A stretch of 64,000 nucleotides of DNA. Source: DASUNP01 sp035249305 (lineage in GTDB: Bacteria > Acidobacteriota > Blastocatellia > UBA7656). This document shows, one piece after another, positions 35,978 through 44,652 of this stretch (positions within the stretch are counted from its first letter, which is position 1; each line of letters begins with the position of its first letter). The notes under the pieces were generated by a model. The model ran no database searches. It was given only the letters and a program-made list of their open reading frames with translations, and was not told where the DNA came from. The stretch lies in the NCBI GenBank assembly GCA_035249305.1, contig DATFGQ010000097.1, positions 124,001 to 188,000 of the forward strand, given 5' to 3'. The translations under genes and the position numbers were made by a program.

Positions 35978-37837
35978 ATGAGCACCCGCGGTAAAATTCT
36001 CGGCGCAGTCTTGTTTGCCGCGAGCGGTTTTTTTGTCTTCACGCTCACGGCCGCCTCTTCCGGCTCTCCGCAACAACAGGGGGCGACTTCGCCCGAGGGC
36101 GCAGAGTTGTACAAGCAGAAGTGCGCCGTGTGCCACGACAATCCGCAGGATCGCATACCGCCGCTCTTTCTAATCAGACGCCGCTCGGCCGAAGATGTCA
36201 TACAGACGCTGACGACGGGCTCGATGAAGCAACAGGCTTCGGGGCTGACGGCGGATCAGGTTCGCGCCCTTGCAATCCATCTCACAGGGAAACAGCCCGG
36301 CTCGGCCGTCCAAGTGAACCTCGACGCGAATCGCTGCAAGGACGGCGTGGGCGCGATCAGCCTCGACGGCCCGCAGTGGAACGGGTGGGGCCGCGACCTC
36401 GATAACTCTCGTTACCAGCCCGAGCCCGGCATCAAGGCCGAAGACGTAGGGCGTCTCAAGCTCAAGTGGGCTTTCGCTCATCCTGGACCGATGGCTACGG
36501 GGCAGCCGACTGTAATCGGTGAGCGAATATTCCTGACGACCGAGATGGGGCAGATATTCTGCCTGAACGCAAAGACGGGCTGCACGTACTGGACGATGAA
36601 TGCGGGGGCTGCGGTCCGCGCGGCCATAAGCGTGGGGCGTATGCCCGCCGGGTCGCGCGCGAAGTTCGCCGTCTATTTTGGAGATGAGAAATCGACCGTC
36701 CAGGCCGTAGACGCCGCGACGGGCGGTCTGCTCTGGAAGACAAAGATCGAAGACCACATGCTGTCTCGAATAACAGGGTCGCCGATACTCTATCGCAATC
36801 GCATCTACGTCCCGGTCTCTTCGTTCGAAGAGACAGCCGGCCGCGACGCCAGGTATGAATGCTGCACTTTCCGCGGCAGCATCGTCGCGCTCGACGCCTA
36901 CACGGGGAAGATAATCTGGAAGAGCTACACCGTGCAGCAGGAGCCGAAGCCGTTTAAGAAGAATTCATCCGGCACGCAGATGTACGGCCCGGCGGGCGGC
37001 GCAATCTGGTCGGCTCCCACTCTGGACCTCAAGCGCAAGGTCATCTACGCCGGCACGGGCAATTCATACACGGACGTTGAGACTCATCACTCCGACGCGA
37101 TCATCGCGCTGGACATGGAGACGGGCAAGCTCAAGTGGTCTGTTCAGCTCACGCCTAAAGATAATTTTCTAGTCGGCTGCCGCCAGCCGGGCGTCGGCAA
37201 CTGCCCTGAAGAAGCGGGACCGGATTACGACTTTGGCAGCTCTCCCATCCTTCGCACGCTCGCGGGTGGGAAACAGGTTCTGCTGTGCGGGCAGAAGTCC
37301 GGCGTGATATACGCGCTCGACCCCGATAACGGCGGCAAGAAAATATGGGAAGTGAAAGTAGGCAATGGCGGCGCGCTTGGCGGTATACAGTGGGGGTTCA
37401 CCGCCGACGCGGAGAATGTCTACGTGCCTGTCGCCGACGTGAGCGGCGCGGCCCGCCGGCCCGGAATAACCGCGCTCAAGATCGCCACGGGCGAGAAGCT
37501 CTGGCACGCGCCCGCGCCCGCTGCGAAATGTAGCTGGGGGACTACGCGCTGCAACAACTCTCAATCGGCGGCTGCGACCGCAATACCCGGAGTGGTATTT
37601 TCCGGCACGGCGGACGGACACCTGCGCGCTTACTCTACGAAAGACGGCGCGATCCTGTGGGACTATGACACGGCGCAGATGGCCGAGACTGTTAACGGCG
37701 GGCCCGCAAAAGGCGGGGCGCTTGATGGCGGCGGGCCTGTTGTAGTTAACGGCGTGCTCTACACAAATTCAGGTTACGGCCGGCTGGTCGGTCAGCCTGG
37801 CAACTTGTTGCTGGCCTTCACGGTCGACGGCAAATAA
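35978..37837 (+). CDS. Cytochrome c / PQQ-binding beta-propeller dehydrogenase
   Basis: 619 residues. AGGAGG 8 bases upstream of the ATG; signal peptide/anchor GAVLFAASGFFVFTLTAASS. An N-terminal haem site CAVCHD and ~70-residue cytochrome segment, then an eight-bladed quinoprotein propeller with repeated tryptophan-docking-like motifs (GAAVRAAISVGRMPAGSR, GGLLWKTKIEDH, AGTGNSYTDVETHHSDAIIA, IWEVKVGNGGALGGIQWGFT). N-terminal cytochrome plus propeller is the order of polyvinyl-alcohol-dehydrogenase-type enzymes. It probably oxidises an alcohol or sugar in the periplasm and passes electrons to a cytochrome c such as that at 31242. PQQ synthesis genes are not present here. Confidence 0.87.
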   Translation: MSTRGKILGAVLFAASGFFVFTLTAASSGSPQQQGATSPEGAELYKQKCAVCHDNPQDRIPPLFLIRRRSAEDVIQTLTTGSMKQQASGLTADQVRALAIHLTGKQPGSAVQVNLDANRCKDGVGAISLDGPQWNGWGRDLDNSRYQPEPGIKAEDVGRLKLKWAFAHPGPMATGQPTVIGERIFLTTEMGQIFCLNAKTGCTYWTMNAGAAVRAAISVGRMPAGSRAKFAVYFGDEKSTVQAVDAATGGLLWKTKIEDHMLSRITGSPILYRNRIYVPVSSFEETAGRDARYECCTFRGSIVALDAYTGKIIWKSYTVQQEPKPFKKNSSGTQMYGPAGGAIWSAPTLDLKRKVIYAGTGNSYTDVETHHSDAIIALDMETGKLKWSVQLTPKDNFLVGCRQPGVGNCPEEAGPDYDFGSSPILRTLAGGKQVLLCGQKSGVIYALDPDNGGKKIWEVKVGNGGALGGIQWGFTADAENVYVPVADVSGAARRPGITALKIATGEKLWHAPAPAAKCSWGTTRCNNSQSAAATAIPGVVFSGTADGHLRAYSTKDGAILWDYDTAQMAETVNGGPAKGGALDGGGPVVVNGVLYTNSGYGRLVGQPGNLLLAFTVDGK

Positions 37838-37858
37838 AGCCGGTCAGCTAACACAAAA

Positions 37859-37876
37859 GCTGCGACAAGTCGCAGC
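37859..37876. repeat. GCTGCGACAAGTCGCAGC hairpin
   Basis: An 18-bp palindrome followed by ACTCCAAAGGAG, related to the arms of the element at 17278-17368. It lies 22 bp after the PQQ dehydrogenase stop and may act as its terminator. Confidence 0.75.
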
Positions 37877-37951
37877 ACTCCAAAGGAGCGGTCGCTTCTT
37901 TTTGTTGTCGGGCGCAATGGTAAGCGGTATGCTGAGGTGAGAGGTCAGGTC

Positions 37952-38239
37952 ATGGATTCAGATGAGCAGAACACGACGATCGAAGTTGACCGGGATTCGG
38001 CCCACATTATTCAACTGCTCAAAGAGCGGGCGGCGGCGCAAGGGATTTCTCTCGATATGATACTCCGTCAGCTTACCTATGAAGTCCTCAATGGTGCGGC
38101 AGAGAAACCTTTTTTTGAGACAGCGACTCGGGAAGAATGGTTGAAAGCCTTTAATGAATGGGTCGAAAGTCACGACCCTAATACTCCAGTTATTTTTGAT
38201 GACAGCCGGGATGCGATCTACGGGGACGATGGTCGCTGA
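37952..38239 (+). CDS. Putative antitoxin of a VapBC-like pair
   Basis: 95 residues from the ATG at 37952 (GAGGTCAGGTC upstream). The N-terminal half, IEVDRDSAHIIQLLKERAAA and SLDMILRQLTYEVL, looks helical and might bind DNA, but lacks a recognised AbrB or RHH signature. The tail is acidic (DSRDAIYGDDGR), fit to cover a toxin. The stop overlaps the next ATG (TGATG), so the two are coupled. Assignment as antitoxin rests mainly on that context. Confidence 0.65.
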   Translation: MDSDEQNTTIEVDRDSAHIIQLLKERAAAQGISLDMILRQLTYEVLNGAAEKPFFETATREEWLKAFNEWVESHDPNTPVIFDDSRDAIYGDDGR

Positions 38240-38688
38240 TGCTCTATCTGGCCGATACGAACATTCTGTTGCGACTGGCAGAGCCGCGACACCCGATGCA
38301 CGCGGCTGCACAAGACGCGATCAATGTACTGGTGACAAACAATCATGGCGTTTGTGTCGTTCCACAGAACATTATTGAATTCCGTAGCGTCGCCACACGC
38401 CACGCTGACAAAAATGGTTTAGGATTCACTCACCAGGAGACGCTTGCCGAGGTAGAGAAAATCGAAAAGCTCTTTCTACTCATTCCCGACACGCCTGCAA
38501 TCTACGGCGAATGGAAGCGCTTGGTCTTTGCTCACAGTGTTAGCGGCAGGCAGGTGCATGACGCCCGTATCGCAGTAGCGATGAACGTCCAAGGCATCAC
38601 GCATCTGCTTACATTCAACAAGGACGATTTTAAGCGGTTCACAGGAATTGTTGCCGTTAGCCCTTTGGAACTCACTGCATCGCCGTGA
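38239..38688 (+). CDS. PIN-domain toxin (VapC-like)
   Basis: 149 residues of the PIN nuclease fold: acidic residues in LADTNILLRLAEP (Asp), the mid-helix VVPQNIIEFRSVATR (Glu), QVHDARIAVAMNVQG (Asp) and a last FNKDDFKRF (Asp). A Mg-dependent RNase in known VapC toxins, acting on tRNA or rRNA. The start overlaps the stop of the small gene before. Toxin-antitoxin pairs usually encode stability or phage defence; no mobile context other than the RAYT unit 2 kb away is seen. Confidence 0.88.
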   Translation: MLYLADTNILLRLAEPRHPMHAAAQDAINVLVTNNHGVCVVPQNIIEFRSVATRHADKNGLGFTHQETLAEVEKIEKLFLLIPDTPAIYGEWKRLVFAHSVSGRQVHDARIAVAMNVQGITHLLTFNKDDFKRFTGIVAVSPLELTASP

Positions 38689-38728
38689 TCAGCGAAAGCC
38701 TTACAAATCTTAATTCCCCTCTTCTGGT

Positions 38729-40081
38729 TCAACCGGCGGCGCCCTCTGCGCGATTCGCGACTGGCCCGCCGGCAAGATGTTCCTTGATCTCTTCGTGAAT
38801 CTCCTGGTGGGCCGTCTCCGACGCGACTAAGACCGATGCGGTGGTCACTATTGCCATCCCTAAAACATAGAGCGCCACCGGCCACGAGCTCCCCGTGCGT
38901 TTCAGAAGATAAGTCGCGACCAGCGGCGAGAGCCCTCCGGCCAGCACGGACGAGAGCTGGTAGCCGAGCGACGCGCCGGTGTAGCGGACGCGCGTGCCGA
39001 AAAGCTCTGAGAAAAAACTCGCCTGCGGCCCGTACATCGCCGCGTGCCCTATGACGATCGCCACGAAGACCGCTACCACCATCCATACTGTCTTCGTCGT
39101 GTCGACCAGCCAGAAAAATGGGAAGACGAAAAGCCCCGTGAAGATCGCCCCGAAAAGGTAGACAGGCCTGCGCCCCACGCGGTCCGACAGCCAGCCGTAA
39201 GCCGGGAGCGCGAAGAGATGGCCGATCGATGCGATCGCGATCGCCGTCAGCACCGCCGAGCTTGGAAACCCTATCCGCTCTTGCGTGGCGTACGTAAGAA
39301 TGAACACGGTGTAGATGTAAAACGCGCCGTTGTCCGCCACCCGCGCGCCCATAGCTACTAACAGGTTCTTCGGGTGGTGACGGATGGCGTCGAGTAACGG
39401 CAATCGCGCCTCGATGCGCCGCTTTTTGATCTCGGCGAAGACGGGCGGCTCGACCACGGCCAGCCTTATGAATAGCCCTACGACTACTAGCAGGATGCTC
39501 AGAAGGAACGCTATGCGCCAGCCCCAGCTCAACAGCGCCTCTTCGGGCATTTTCGATATCTGCCCGAATATGACCGTCGAAAGCAGCAGCCCCGCCGGAA
39601 CCCCTATCTGAGGCCAGCTCCCATAAAACCCGCGCAAATTCTTCGGCGCATGCTCTACGGCCATAAGCACCGCGCCGCCCCACTCGCCTCCCACGGCGAA
39701 CCCCTGCGCGAGCCTGAGCACGATGAGCAGTATCGGCGCCCAGACCCCTATCTGGTTGTAAGTCGGGAGCATCCCTATCAAAGAGGTCGCGATCCCCATG
39801 ATCAACAGCGTCAGTATGAGCATGCTCTTGCGGCCTACGCGGTCGCCGTAGTGGCCGCAGACTATTCCCCCGATGGGACGCGCCACGAAGCCGACCGCGT
39901 AGGTGCCGAACGACGCAAGGGTGCCCGTCAGCGGGTCGTAGTTCGGGAAGAAGAGGCGGTTGAAGATCAGCGCGCTCGCCGTCCCATAAAGAAAGAAGTC
40001 GTACCACTCGATGGTGGTGCCGACGAAGCTGGCGACGGCCACCCTGCGAATAGACGCGTTTGCGTGAGATGAGTCTTTCAA
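38729..40081 (-). CDS. MFS transporter (metabolite:H+ symporter family)
   Basis: 450 residues with twelve hydrophobic helices. It has the MFS loop 2-3 signature GHYGDRVGRKSMLIL and the loop 8-9 copy GWLSDRVGRRPVYLFG, plus the start VAVASFVGTTIEWYDFFLYG, characteristic of the metabolite:proton symporter branch (ProP, KgtP, ShiA relatives). The C-terminus is long and charged. Substrate unclear: a dicarboxylate, betaine or aromatic acid. Monocistronic; the gene beyond its start, 40116, is a separate hydrolase on the same strand. Confidence 0.9.
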   Translation of the reverse strand: MKDSSHANASIRRVAVASFVGTTIEWYDFFLYGTASALIFNRLFFPNYDPLTGTLASFGTYAVGFVARPIGGIVCGHYGDRVGRKSMLILTLLIMGIATSLIGMLPTYNQIGVWAPILLIVLRLAQGFAVGGEWGGAVLMAVEHAPKNLRGFYGSWPQIGVPAGLLLSTVIFGQISKMPEEALLSWGWRIAFLLSILLVVVGLFIRLAVVEPPVFAEIKKRRIEARLPLLDAIRHHPKNLLVAMGARVADNGAFYIYTVFILTYATQERIGFPSSAVLTAIAIASIGHLFALPAYGWLSDRVGRRPVYLFGAIFTGLFVFPFFWLVDTTKTVWMVVAVFVAIVIGHAAMYGPQASFFSELFGTRVRYTGASLGYQLSSVLAGGLSPLVATYLLKRTGSSWPVALYVLGMAIVTTASVLVASETAHQEIHEEIKEHLAGGPVANRAEGAAG

Positions 40082-40115
40082 GTTTATTCTCTATAGCGGC
40101 CTTCTTAAGGCCGGG

Positions 40116-41132
40116 CTATTTTTTCAGATGCTCGTCGAACCACTCGATCGCGAGCTTGATCGCCTGGTCGCGCGATTCGCGATATATCCCATAGTGCGGG
40201 ATGTTGGGAATGACGACGTACTTCTTCTTCGTGCCGGGCATGCGGTCATGGGCGAGCTTCGCATTAAGATTATTGTCAAACAACTCTTCCTTCTCGGCTA
40301 CGATGAAGAGCGCGGCCACGTCCTTGACCTTCGGCGCTTCCTCGTAGGGCACGTAATGAATCAGCTTATCGCGAATAGGCGCGCCCGTGAGATTGCCGAT
40401 GACTCGCGCGCGAGGCTCGGGGTAGCCGATCTCGCCGCGCGCCCTCTGAGTCGCCTCCGTGTAAGTCATCTTCGTCTCCGCTTCGTTGGCAATCACGCGG
40501 CGCGAATCGAATGCGCCGACCTGGCTGACGATAGCCTTGACGCGGGGGTCGCGCGCCGCGATGTAAAACACATGACCCCCTGAATAGCTCGAACCGCGAA
40601 GCCCTATGCGGTTCTTATCGACCATAGGCTCGCCCACGGCCCAGCTAATGACGTTGAACCAGTCCGTAGTCTGCTCGACAGGGTCTATGTATTCGCGAAG
40701 CTCTTCGACCTGCGCAGTGAAGCGGCGGCCGTCTCTCTTTTCAGGCGGCGCGGTAAGAACTATGCGCCCGTCGCTCTGGCCCCACCCGCGGTAATCGAAC
40801 GTGATCACCATGTAACCGGCGTTCGCCAGATCGATGGCGTCGCGCCGAAAGTTGGCCGCCGTGCCGCCCCACCCGTGCGCCATAATCACCGTAGGCAGCG
40901 GCTTGCCCGCCAGCGGTTTGAGTGAGAAGAGCTCGGCCGTGAGCCGCACGCCTTCGCTCATAATATTCGCCGTGCGGAAATCGAGGTTGTCCGGCGCTTT
41001 GAAAGCCGGGGGCGTCGTCTGACGCGCGGGGTCGGGCGGGCGCGTCGGGGCGGTCTGCTGCGCGCGCGCTGCGTGAGCGGTCATTACCGCCATCATCACA
41101 ACAACGAGCTTGATCATAATTCTCTTATGCAA
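40116..41132 (-). CDS. Secreted alpha/beta hydrolase
   Basis: 338 residues. Signal peptide (IKLVVVMMAVMTAHAARAQQ). Hydrolase fold with the oxyanion-type start PTVIMAHGWGGTAANFRRD, nucleophile elbow GLRGSSYSGGHV (Ser), later acid LFIVAEKEELFDN (Glu) and His in NIPHYGIYRES. The family includes dienelactone hydrolase-like and peptidase-like enzymes. An exported ester- or peptide-hydrolase of unknown substrate. It is separated from the upstream amidohydrolase gene by 25 bp on the same strand and so is probably in an operon with it. Confidence 0.87.
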   Translation of the reverse strand: MHKRIMIKLVVVMMAVMTAHAARAQQTAPTRPPDPARQTTPPAFKAPDNLDFRTANIMSEGVRLTAELFSLKPLAGKPLPTVIMAHGWGGTAANFRRDAIDLANAGYMVITFDYRGWGQSDGRIVLTAPPEKRDGRRFTAQVEELREYIDPVEQTTDWFNVISWAVGEPMVDKNRIGLRGSSYSGGHVFYIAARDPRVKAIVSQVGAFDSRRVIANEAETKMTYTEATQRARGEIGYPEPRARVIGNLTGAPIRDKLIHYVPYEEAPKVKDVAALFIVAEKEELFDNNLNAKLAHDRMPGTKKKYVVIPNIPHYGIYRESRDQAIKLAIEWFDEHLKK

Positions 41133-41157
41133 GATACACCTCCGTGGGTATTCGGTA

Positions 41158-42324
41158 TCAGTCCAGCCCTCGCCCCATCAGGTCTACGAAGTTGTCGTGG
41201 TAGAACCGCCGCCGCGCACGCTCCGAGACGTTCACTAGATTCTGCTCGAACCGCTTGATGGGGTTGCGCCCGCCTTCCACATGCGGGTAGTCGGAAGAGA
41301 AGAGGCAGACCTCTTCGCCCGCCTGCTCTATGACCCAGCCTACGTCTTCCGTAGGGTAAGGCGTGACGCGGACCTGGCGGCGCAGGTACTCCGAAGGGCG
41401 AAGCGACAGCTTGCGCAACCTCTCTTCGTGGCGGCCGAAGGCTTCGAGCGCCGAATCGATCTGTCGCATCAGACCGGGCAGCCACGTCGCGCCCTGCTCT
41501 ATGACGCCGAACTTCAGACGCGGGAAGCGCTCCATCACGCCGTCGATGATCAGCGTGGCCAGGGTCTGGGCCGGCGGGCCGGGGATCGCCATGTAGTCGA
41601 CGGACCGGAAATTCTCGTCGCCGCCGTGAAAGTCTTTGACGGGAGGGAGGCCGTTCTCGAAATAATCGGGGCTCAACAGCCGGCCGCCGCCGCCTACGTG
41701 CATCACTACGGGGATGCCCGCCTCTTCGGCCTGCCGCCAGACAGGGTCGAGACGCACGTGGCTAGGCGAATGGCCCTTCGGGCATGCCGACGGCGCCAGC
41801 AGAGCTTTCGCCCCGGCCTTGATCGCTTCGCCCGCGATGGCCCGCGCGCGCTCGAACTCCATCAAAGGCACGTAGCACGACGCCAGCAGCCTTCGATCGG
41901 CGGCGCAGAAATCGAGCATCGCGCGGTTGTGCGCCCGCGCCACGCCATACGTCAGCTCAACGTCGTCGCCGTGTTCCATCCGCACGAGGAACGCGTTCCA
42001 GAAAGTGTTAAAGACCAACTGGCTTTTGAAGCCCAGCATGTCGAGCGCCCGCGACCGGTCCTCCTTGATGAACGAGCCGGTGGCGAGCCAGTTCTTGCGC
42101 GTCATAAGCTCCGCCTCGTCTCGGCGGCGGTAGTCGGGGTCGGCATGCTTGCGGCGGTAGACGGGGAACTCGTCGAGGCTGCGGTGTCGGCCTATCGCAT
42201 GAAAGAAATACTGCGGGTCTATGCGGTCGCGTACGGCCGGGTCCGCGAAATCGTGCAGCATCTCCGGCGTTTCCATCAAGTGCGAATCGGCGTCGTGGAC
42301 TACGAGCGCGCCTGCGTAACTCAT
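41158..42324 (-). CDS. Amidohydrolase-family protein (ACMSD-like)
   Basis: 388 residues from the ATG at 42324, which has AGGAGC upstream; a longer frame to 42375 lacks one. TIM-barrel amidohydrolase-2 type: DADSHLMETPEML near the N-terminus (metal motif, with one His replaced by Asp-x-Asp), VVMHVGGGGRLL, PRLKFGVIEQGATWLPGL and the C-terminal SSDYPHVEGGRNP (Asp). Known relatives are decarboxylases such as ACMSD and 5-carboxyvanillate decarboxylase. It precedes the alpha/beta hydrolase in the same transcription unit, which suggests a small aromatic or cyclic-compound pathway; this is inference. Confidence 0.85.
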   Translation of the reverse strand: MSYAGALVVHDADSHLMETPEMLHDFADPAVRDRIDPQYFFHAIGRHRSLDEFPVYRRKHADPDYRRRDEAELMTRKNWLATGSFIKEDRSRALDMLGFKSQLVFNTFWNAFLVRMEHGDDVELTYGVARAHNRAMLDFCAADRRLLASCYVPLMEFERARAIAGEAIKAGAKALLAPSACPKGHSPSHVRLDPVWRQAEEAGIPVVMHVGGGGRLLSPDYFENGLPPVKDFHGGDENFRSVDYMAIPGPPAQTLATLIIDGVMERFPRLKFGVIEQGATWLPGLMRQIDSALEAFGRHEERLRKLSLRPSEYLRRQVRVTPYPTEDVGWVIEQAGEEVCLFSSDYPHVEGGRNPIKRFEQNLVNVSERARRRFYHDNFVDLMGRGLD

Positions 42325-42753
42325 GATCAAGCTCCTGCGGGTTTTTCTGCTGAACCGGGAGAGCCAATCTATCACACGGAATCTTTAGATGAAACCGAAG
42401 AAAGGGCTCAGTCCCTTCTAGAGATTGTTCTATTGCGAATCAAAATGCCGACAGAGTGTTTTCTTGTGTAACAGTGCTTACTTAGGCGCGGCATTGGCCG
42501 AGGCTCTGGGGTTAGAGATAAATACTACAGAATATCGGGAGTTTCCGGGGCCGAGCCTTTTTTGCCGGGAGTGGCATTCGCCTTGCTCTACTCCCAGTTT
42601 ACAGATTTTCTTGGCCCTAAGCTGAAACCAAAAACATAACGCTTAAACAGCGTGCCCGACAGGGCGCGAAGGTATTAGTCCGCCCGAGCGTATCGAGTGA
42701 GCGTCGGGCGAGGGCCAGCAACTTAAACCCAATTAATGAAGGAAGGATTTGAG
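42325..42753. other. 429-bp intergenic region without recognised features
   Basis: Somewhat more AT-rich than its surroundings. Short open frames exist (for example at 42425) but show no convincing ribosome site or family. Presumably holds the promoter of the secreted-protein gene at 42754 and of the divergent amidohydrolase. Confidence 0.5.
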
Positions 42754-43743
42754 ATGATAACCCTGAGAGAGAATTGTAAATCTGTTGTACGTTTCGCCAG
42801 GCTCGCGGTTTCGACCGCTTGCCTGTTGCTGTTAATCACCGCTGCCGCGAACGCGCAGGCCCCCTGCACTCCGGTAGACATTACCCCTCCGACCGACCCG
42901 GCGCTGCTGGTATTTGAGGTCGAAGGCAAGATCACATCTTTTAACCGCACTAATCGCACCATAACCGTAAACGGCATGACTTTTGTCATCCCCTCGACGG
43001 TGCTCGTGGAGACGCGCAACCTTGACCTGACGGGCAACATCACTTTTGAAGCCCTGACGGACCCGACCGCCGAATCGCAGCGCAGCATCATCGGCGGCAC
43101 TGTCATCGCGTCGGGTGACATAACTTTCACTCCTGGGGGGACGGGATACTGCATGTCCTTTTCTGCGACAAGGGTATTCGTCGAGTTTGCAGAGAACGTG
43201 GTTGTCGGGCTGCTGTCGAACGTCGACGTGGCTGCCGGCGCGTTCCGCGCAAACGGCGCCACGATTCGCATGAACACGGACGCGAGGTTCCCGAAAGAGA
43301 TAATCGATTTAGGGGGCAATCCTATCACCCTTAGCGATCTGGCTGGTTTCGAGGGTACGGACGTGACCGTAAACGGCTATTTCGACGCCACACAAGGCGT
43401 AATGTTTGCCACGCTCGTGGAGTCGTCTGCCATCAAAGCGAAGCCTGGGGTCGACGGCGTCGCCATCACCCGCGCTGAACACAGGGCGGATAACCGCGAG
43501 CTGCGCGTGGAGGGCACAAACACTCAGGGCTCTCAGGGCCAGTTCGCCGCGAGCGTTGACATATTCTCGGGCGGGGCGAACTCCTCGGGCACCGACTGCG
43601 TGGGAACGCGGTTGGGCTCGGCCCCTGTAAGCACTGTTGACGGTTCGTGGTCATTCCGACAGCGCAACGTTGTTACCAACCCAGGCCAGGTCTGTGCGAA
43701 GTCTGCTCTGGGAGGCGTCGCGACGCGTGCCGTGACGAACTGA
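42754..43743 (+). CDS. Secreted DUF5666-like beta-rich protein
   Basis: 329 residues from the ATG at 42754 (GGAAGGA six bases upstream; an ATG at 42736 lies within that region). Signal peptide (RLAVSTACLLLLITAAANAQ). Two or three OB-like repeats of the DUF5666 kind: LLVFEVEGKITSFNRTNRTI, EALTDPTAESQRSIIGGTV, GFEGTDVTVNGYFDATQGVM. The C-terminal ~90 residues are a different, Ser/Gly-rich segment with two cysteines (TDCVGTRL, GQVCAKSA). Unknown role; an extracellular protein. Confidence 0.72.
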   Translation: MITLRENCKSVVRFARLAVSTACLLLLITAAANAQAPCTPVDITPPTDPALLVFEVEGKITSFNRTNRTITVNGMTFVIPSTVLVETRNLDLTGNITFEALTDPTAESQRSIIGGTVIASGDITFTPGGTGYCMSFSATRVFVEFAENVVVGLLSNVDVAAGAFRANGATIRMNTDARFPKEIIDLGGNPITLSDLAGFEGTDVTVNGYFDATQGVMFATLVESSAIKAKPGVDGVAITRAEHRADNRELRVEGTNTQGSQGQFAASVDIFSGGANSSGTDCVGTRLGSAPVSTVDGSWSFRQRNVVTNPGQVCAKSALGGVATRAVTN

Positions 43744-43768
43744 AGAACTGATTAACGTAGTCTCTAAC

Positions 43769-43815
43769 CGGGCGATGGCATCTGTTAAACGGACGCCATC
43801 GCCCGCTACTTTTCT
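43769..43815 (+). terminator. Intrinsic terminator candidate
   Basis: An 11-bp perfect stem, CGGGCGATGGC (43769-43779) and GCCATCGCCCG (43795-43805), then CTACTTTTCTC. It sits 26 bp after the secreted-protein stop. Confidence 0.78.
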
Positions 43816-43858
43816 CGGCCTAAAACGGTTGTGGGGTAAAAGCATGATGAAGCAAAAC

Positions 43859-43955
43859 TGTAGGGGCGGGGCTTGTCCCCGCCCGGATCGTCCGAAGGAC
43901 GATGACGTAATCGCGCTGACGCGCGATCCGGGCAGGGACAAGCCCCGCCCCTACA
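43859..43955. repeat. GTAGGGGC-ended inverted-repeat element, copy 3
   Basis: 97 bp from TGTAGGGGCGGGGC to GCCCCGCCCCTACA. The internal 45 bases (GGATCGTCCGAAGGACGATG and onward) are identical to copy 1 at 13235-13331, but both outer arms have switched together from the GCAGCC/GGCTGC type to the GCGGGGC/GCCCCGC type, which keeps the ends complementary. Confidence 0.92.
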
Positions 43956-44097
43956 ATATACCGCCAGTCTGCTTCATATTATCAATACTCCTTTTGGACA
44001 CTAAGCCTAAAACGGCCCTATTGACTCGCCCGACGGAAGGATGATATTGGCTTATCTCGCAACGCAGAGCGGAAGCGCTATCATATTTGGAGGAGAG

Positions 44098-44619
44098 ATG
44101 AACGATCTCGTAACAACGCGCGAACTATTTGCCTACTCCGCCTGGGCCGACGCGCTCGTCTGGAGCGCGGTGCTCGGCGACGCGAACGCCTCGTCCGATG
44201 CGAGAGTTCGCGACTACCTCTTCCACACTCATCTGGTGCAGAACCTGTTCCTGAAGGTGTGGCGCGGTGATGCGCTCGAAGCTTTCCCGAAAGAGCCCCC
44301 GCCGCTGGCCTCGATCCTGGCCTTGGCCCAAAGCACCTACGGCGAGCTTACGCCGTTTCTCCGCGAGCTAGGCGAGCAGTCGCTCGGCGCGATCGTGAAG
44401 CTGCCGTGGGCGGGGATGATCACTAAGGGTATGGGAAAGGAGCCGGCCGCTTCGACCCTGGGCGAGACGATGCTTCAGGTGGTCAACCACAGCACGTATC
44501 ATCGGGGGCAAGTGAACTCGCGTTTGCGCGAGCTGGGAGGCACGCCGCCGTCGACCGATTACATTGCTTGGGTCTTGCTCGCCAAGCCTGAAGCGGCCTG
44601 GCCTGAGCGCGAGCCTTAG
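44098..44619 (+). CDS. DinB-family protein (second copy)
   Basis: 173 residues from the ATG at 44098, with GGAGGAG immediately upstream; upstream codons to 44041 are outside the ribosome site. DinB fold: helix starting TTRELFAYSAWADALVWSA, His in FHTHLVQNLFLKVW and the C-terminal VVNHSTYHRGQVNSRLRELG, the conserved HxxxHRGQ ligand pattern. Metal-dependent transferase family or unknown. Closer to the YfiT/DinB canonical pattern than the gene at 4756. Confidence 0.87.
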   Translation: MNDLVTTRELFAYSAWADALVWSAVLGDANASSDARVRDYLFHTHLVQNLFLKVWRGDALEAFPKEPPPLASILALAQSTYGELTPFLRELGEQSLGAIVKLPWAGMITKGMGKEPAASTLGETMLQVVNHSTYHRGQVNSRLRELGGTPPSTDYIAWVLLAKPEAAWPEREP

Positions 44620-44652
44620 AGCGCGCCAGCGGGCGCGGTTCAAACCGACGGC

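Noticed and set aside
36121..37533. Additional short ORFs inside the PQQ dehydrogenase gene
   Set aside because: High G+C makes many frames open; they overlap a clear propeller gene and show Arg/Ala/Pro-rich shadow composition.
42425..42625. 66-residue ORF in the gap before the DUF5666-like gene
   Set aside because: Cysteine-rich without a family or a ribosome site, and lying in a region with no coding bias.
44041..44097. 19-residue extension of the second DinB protein
   Set aside because: GGAGGAG lies directly before the ATG at 44098, inside this extension.
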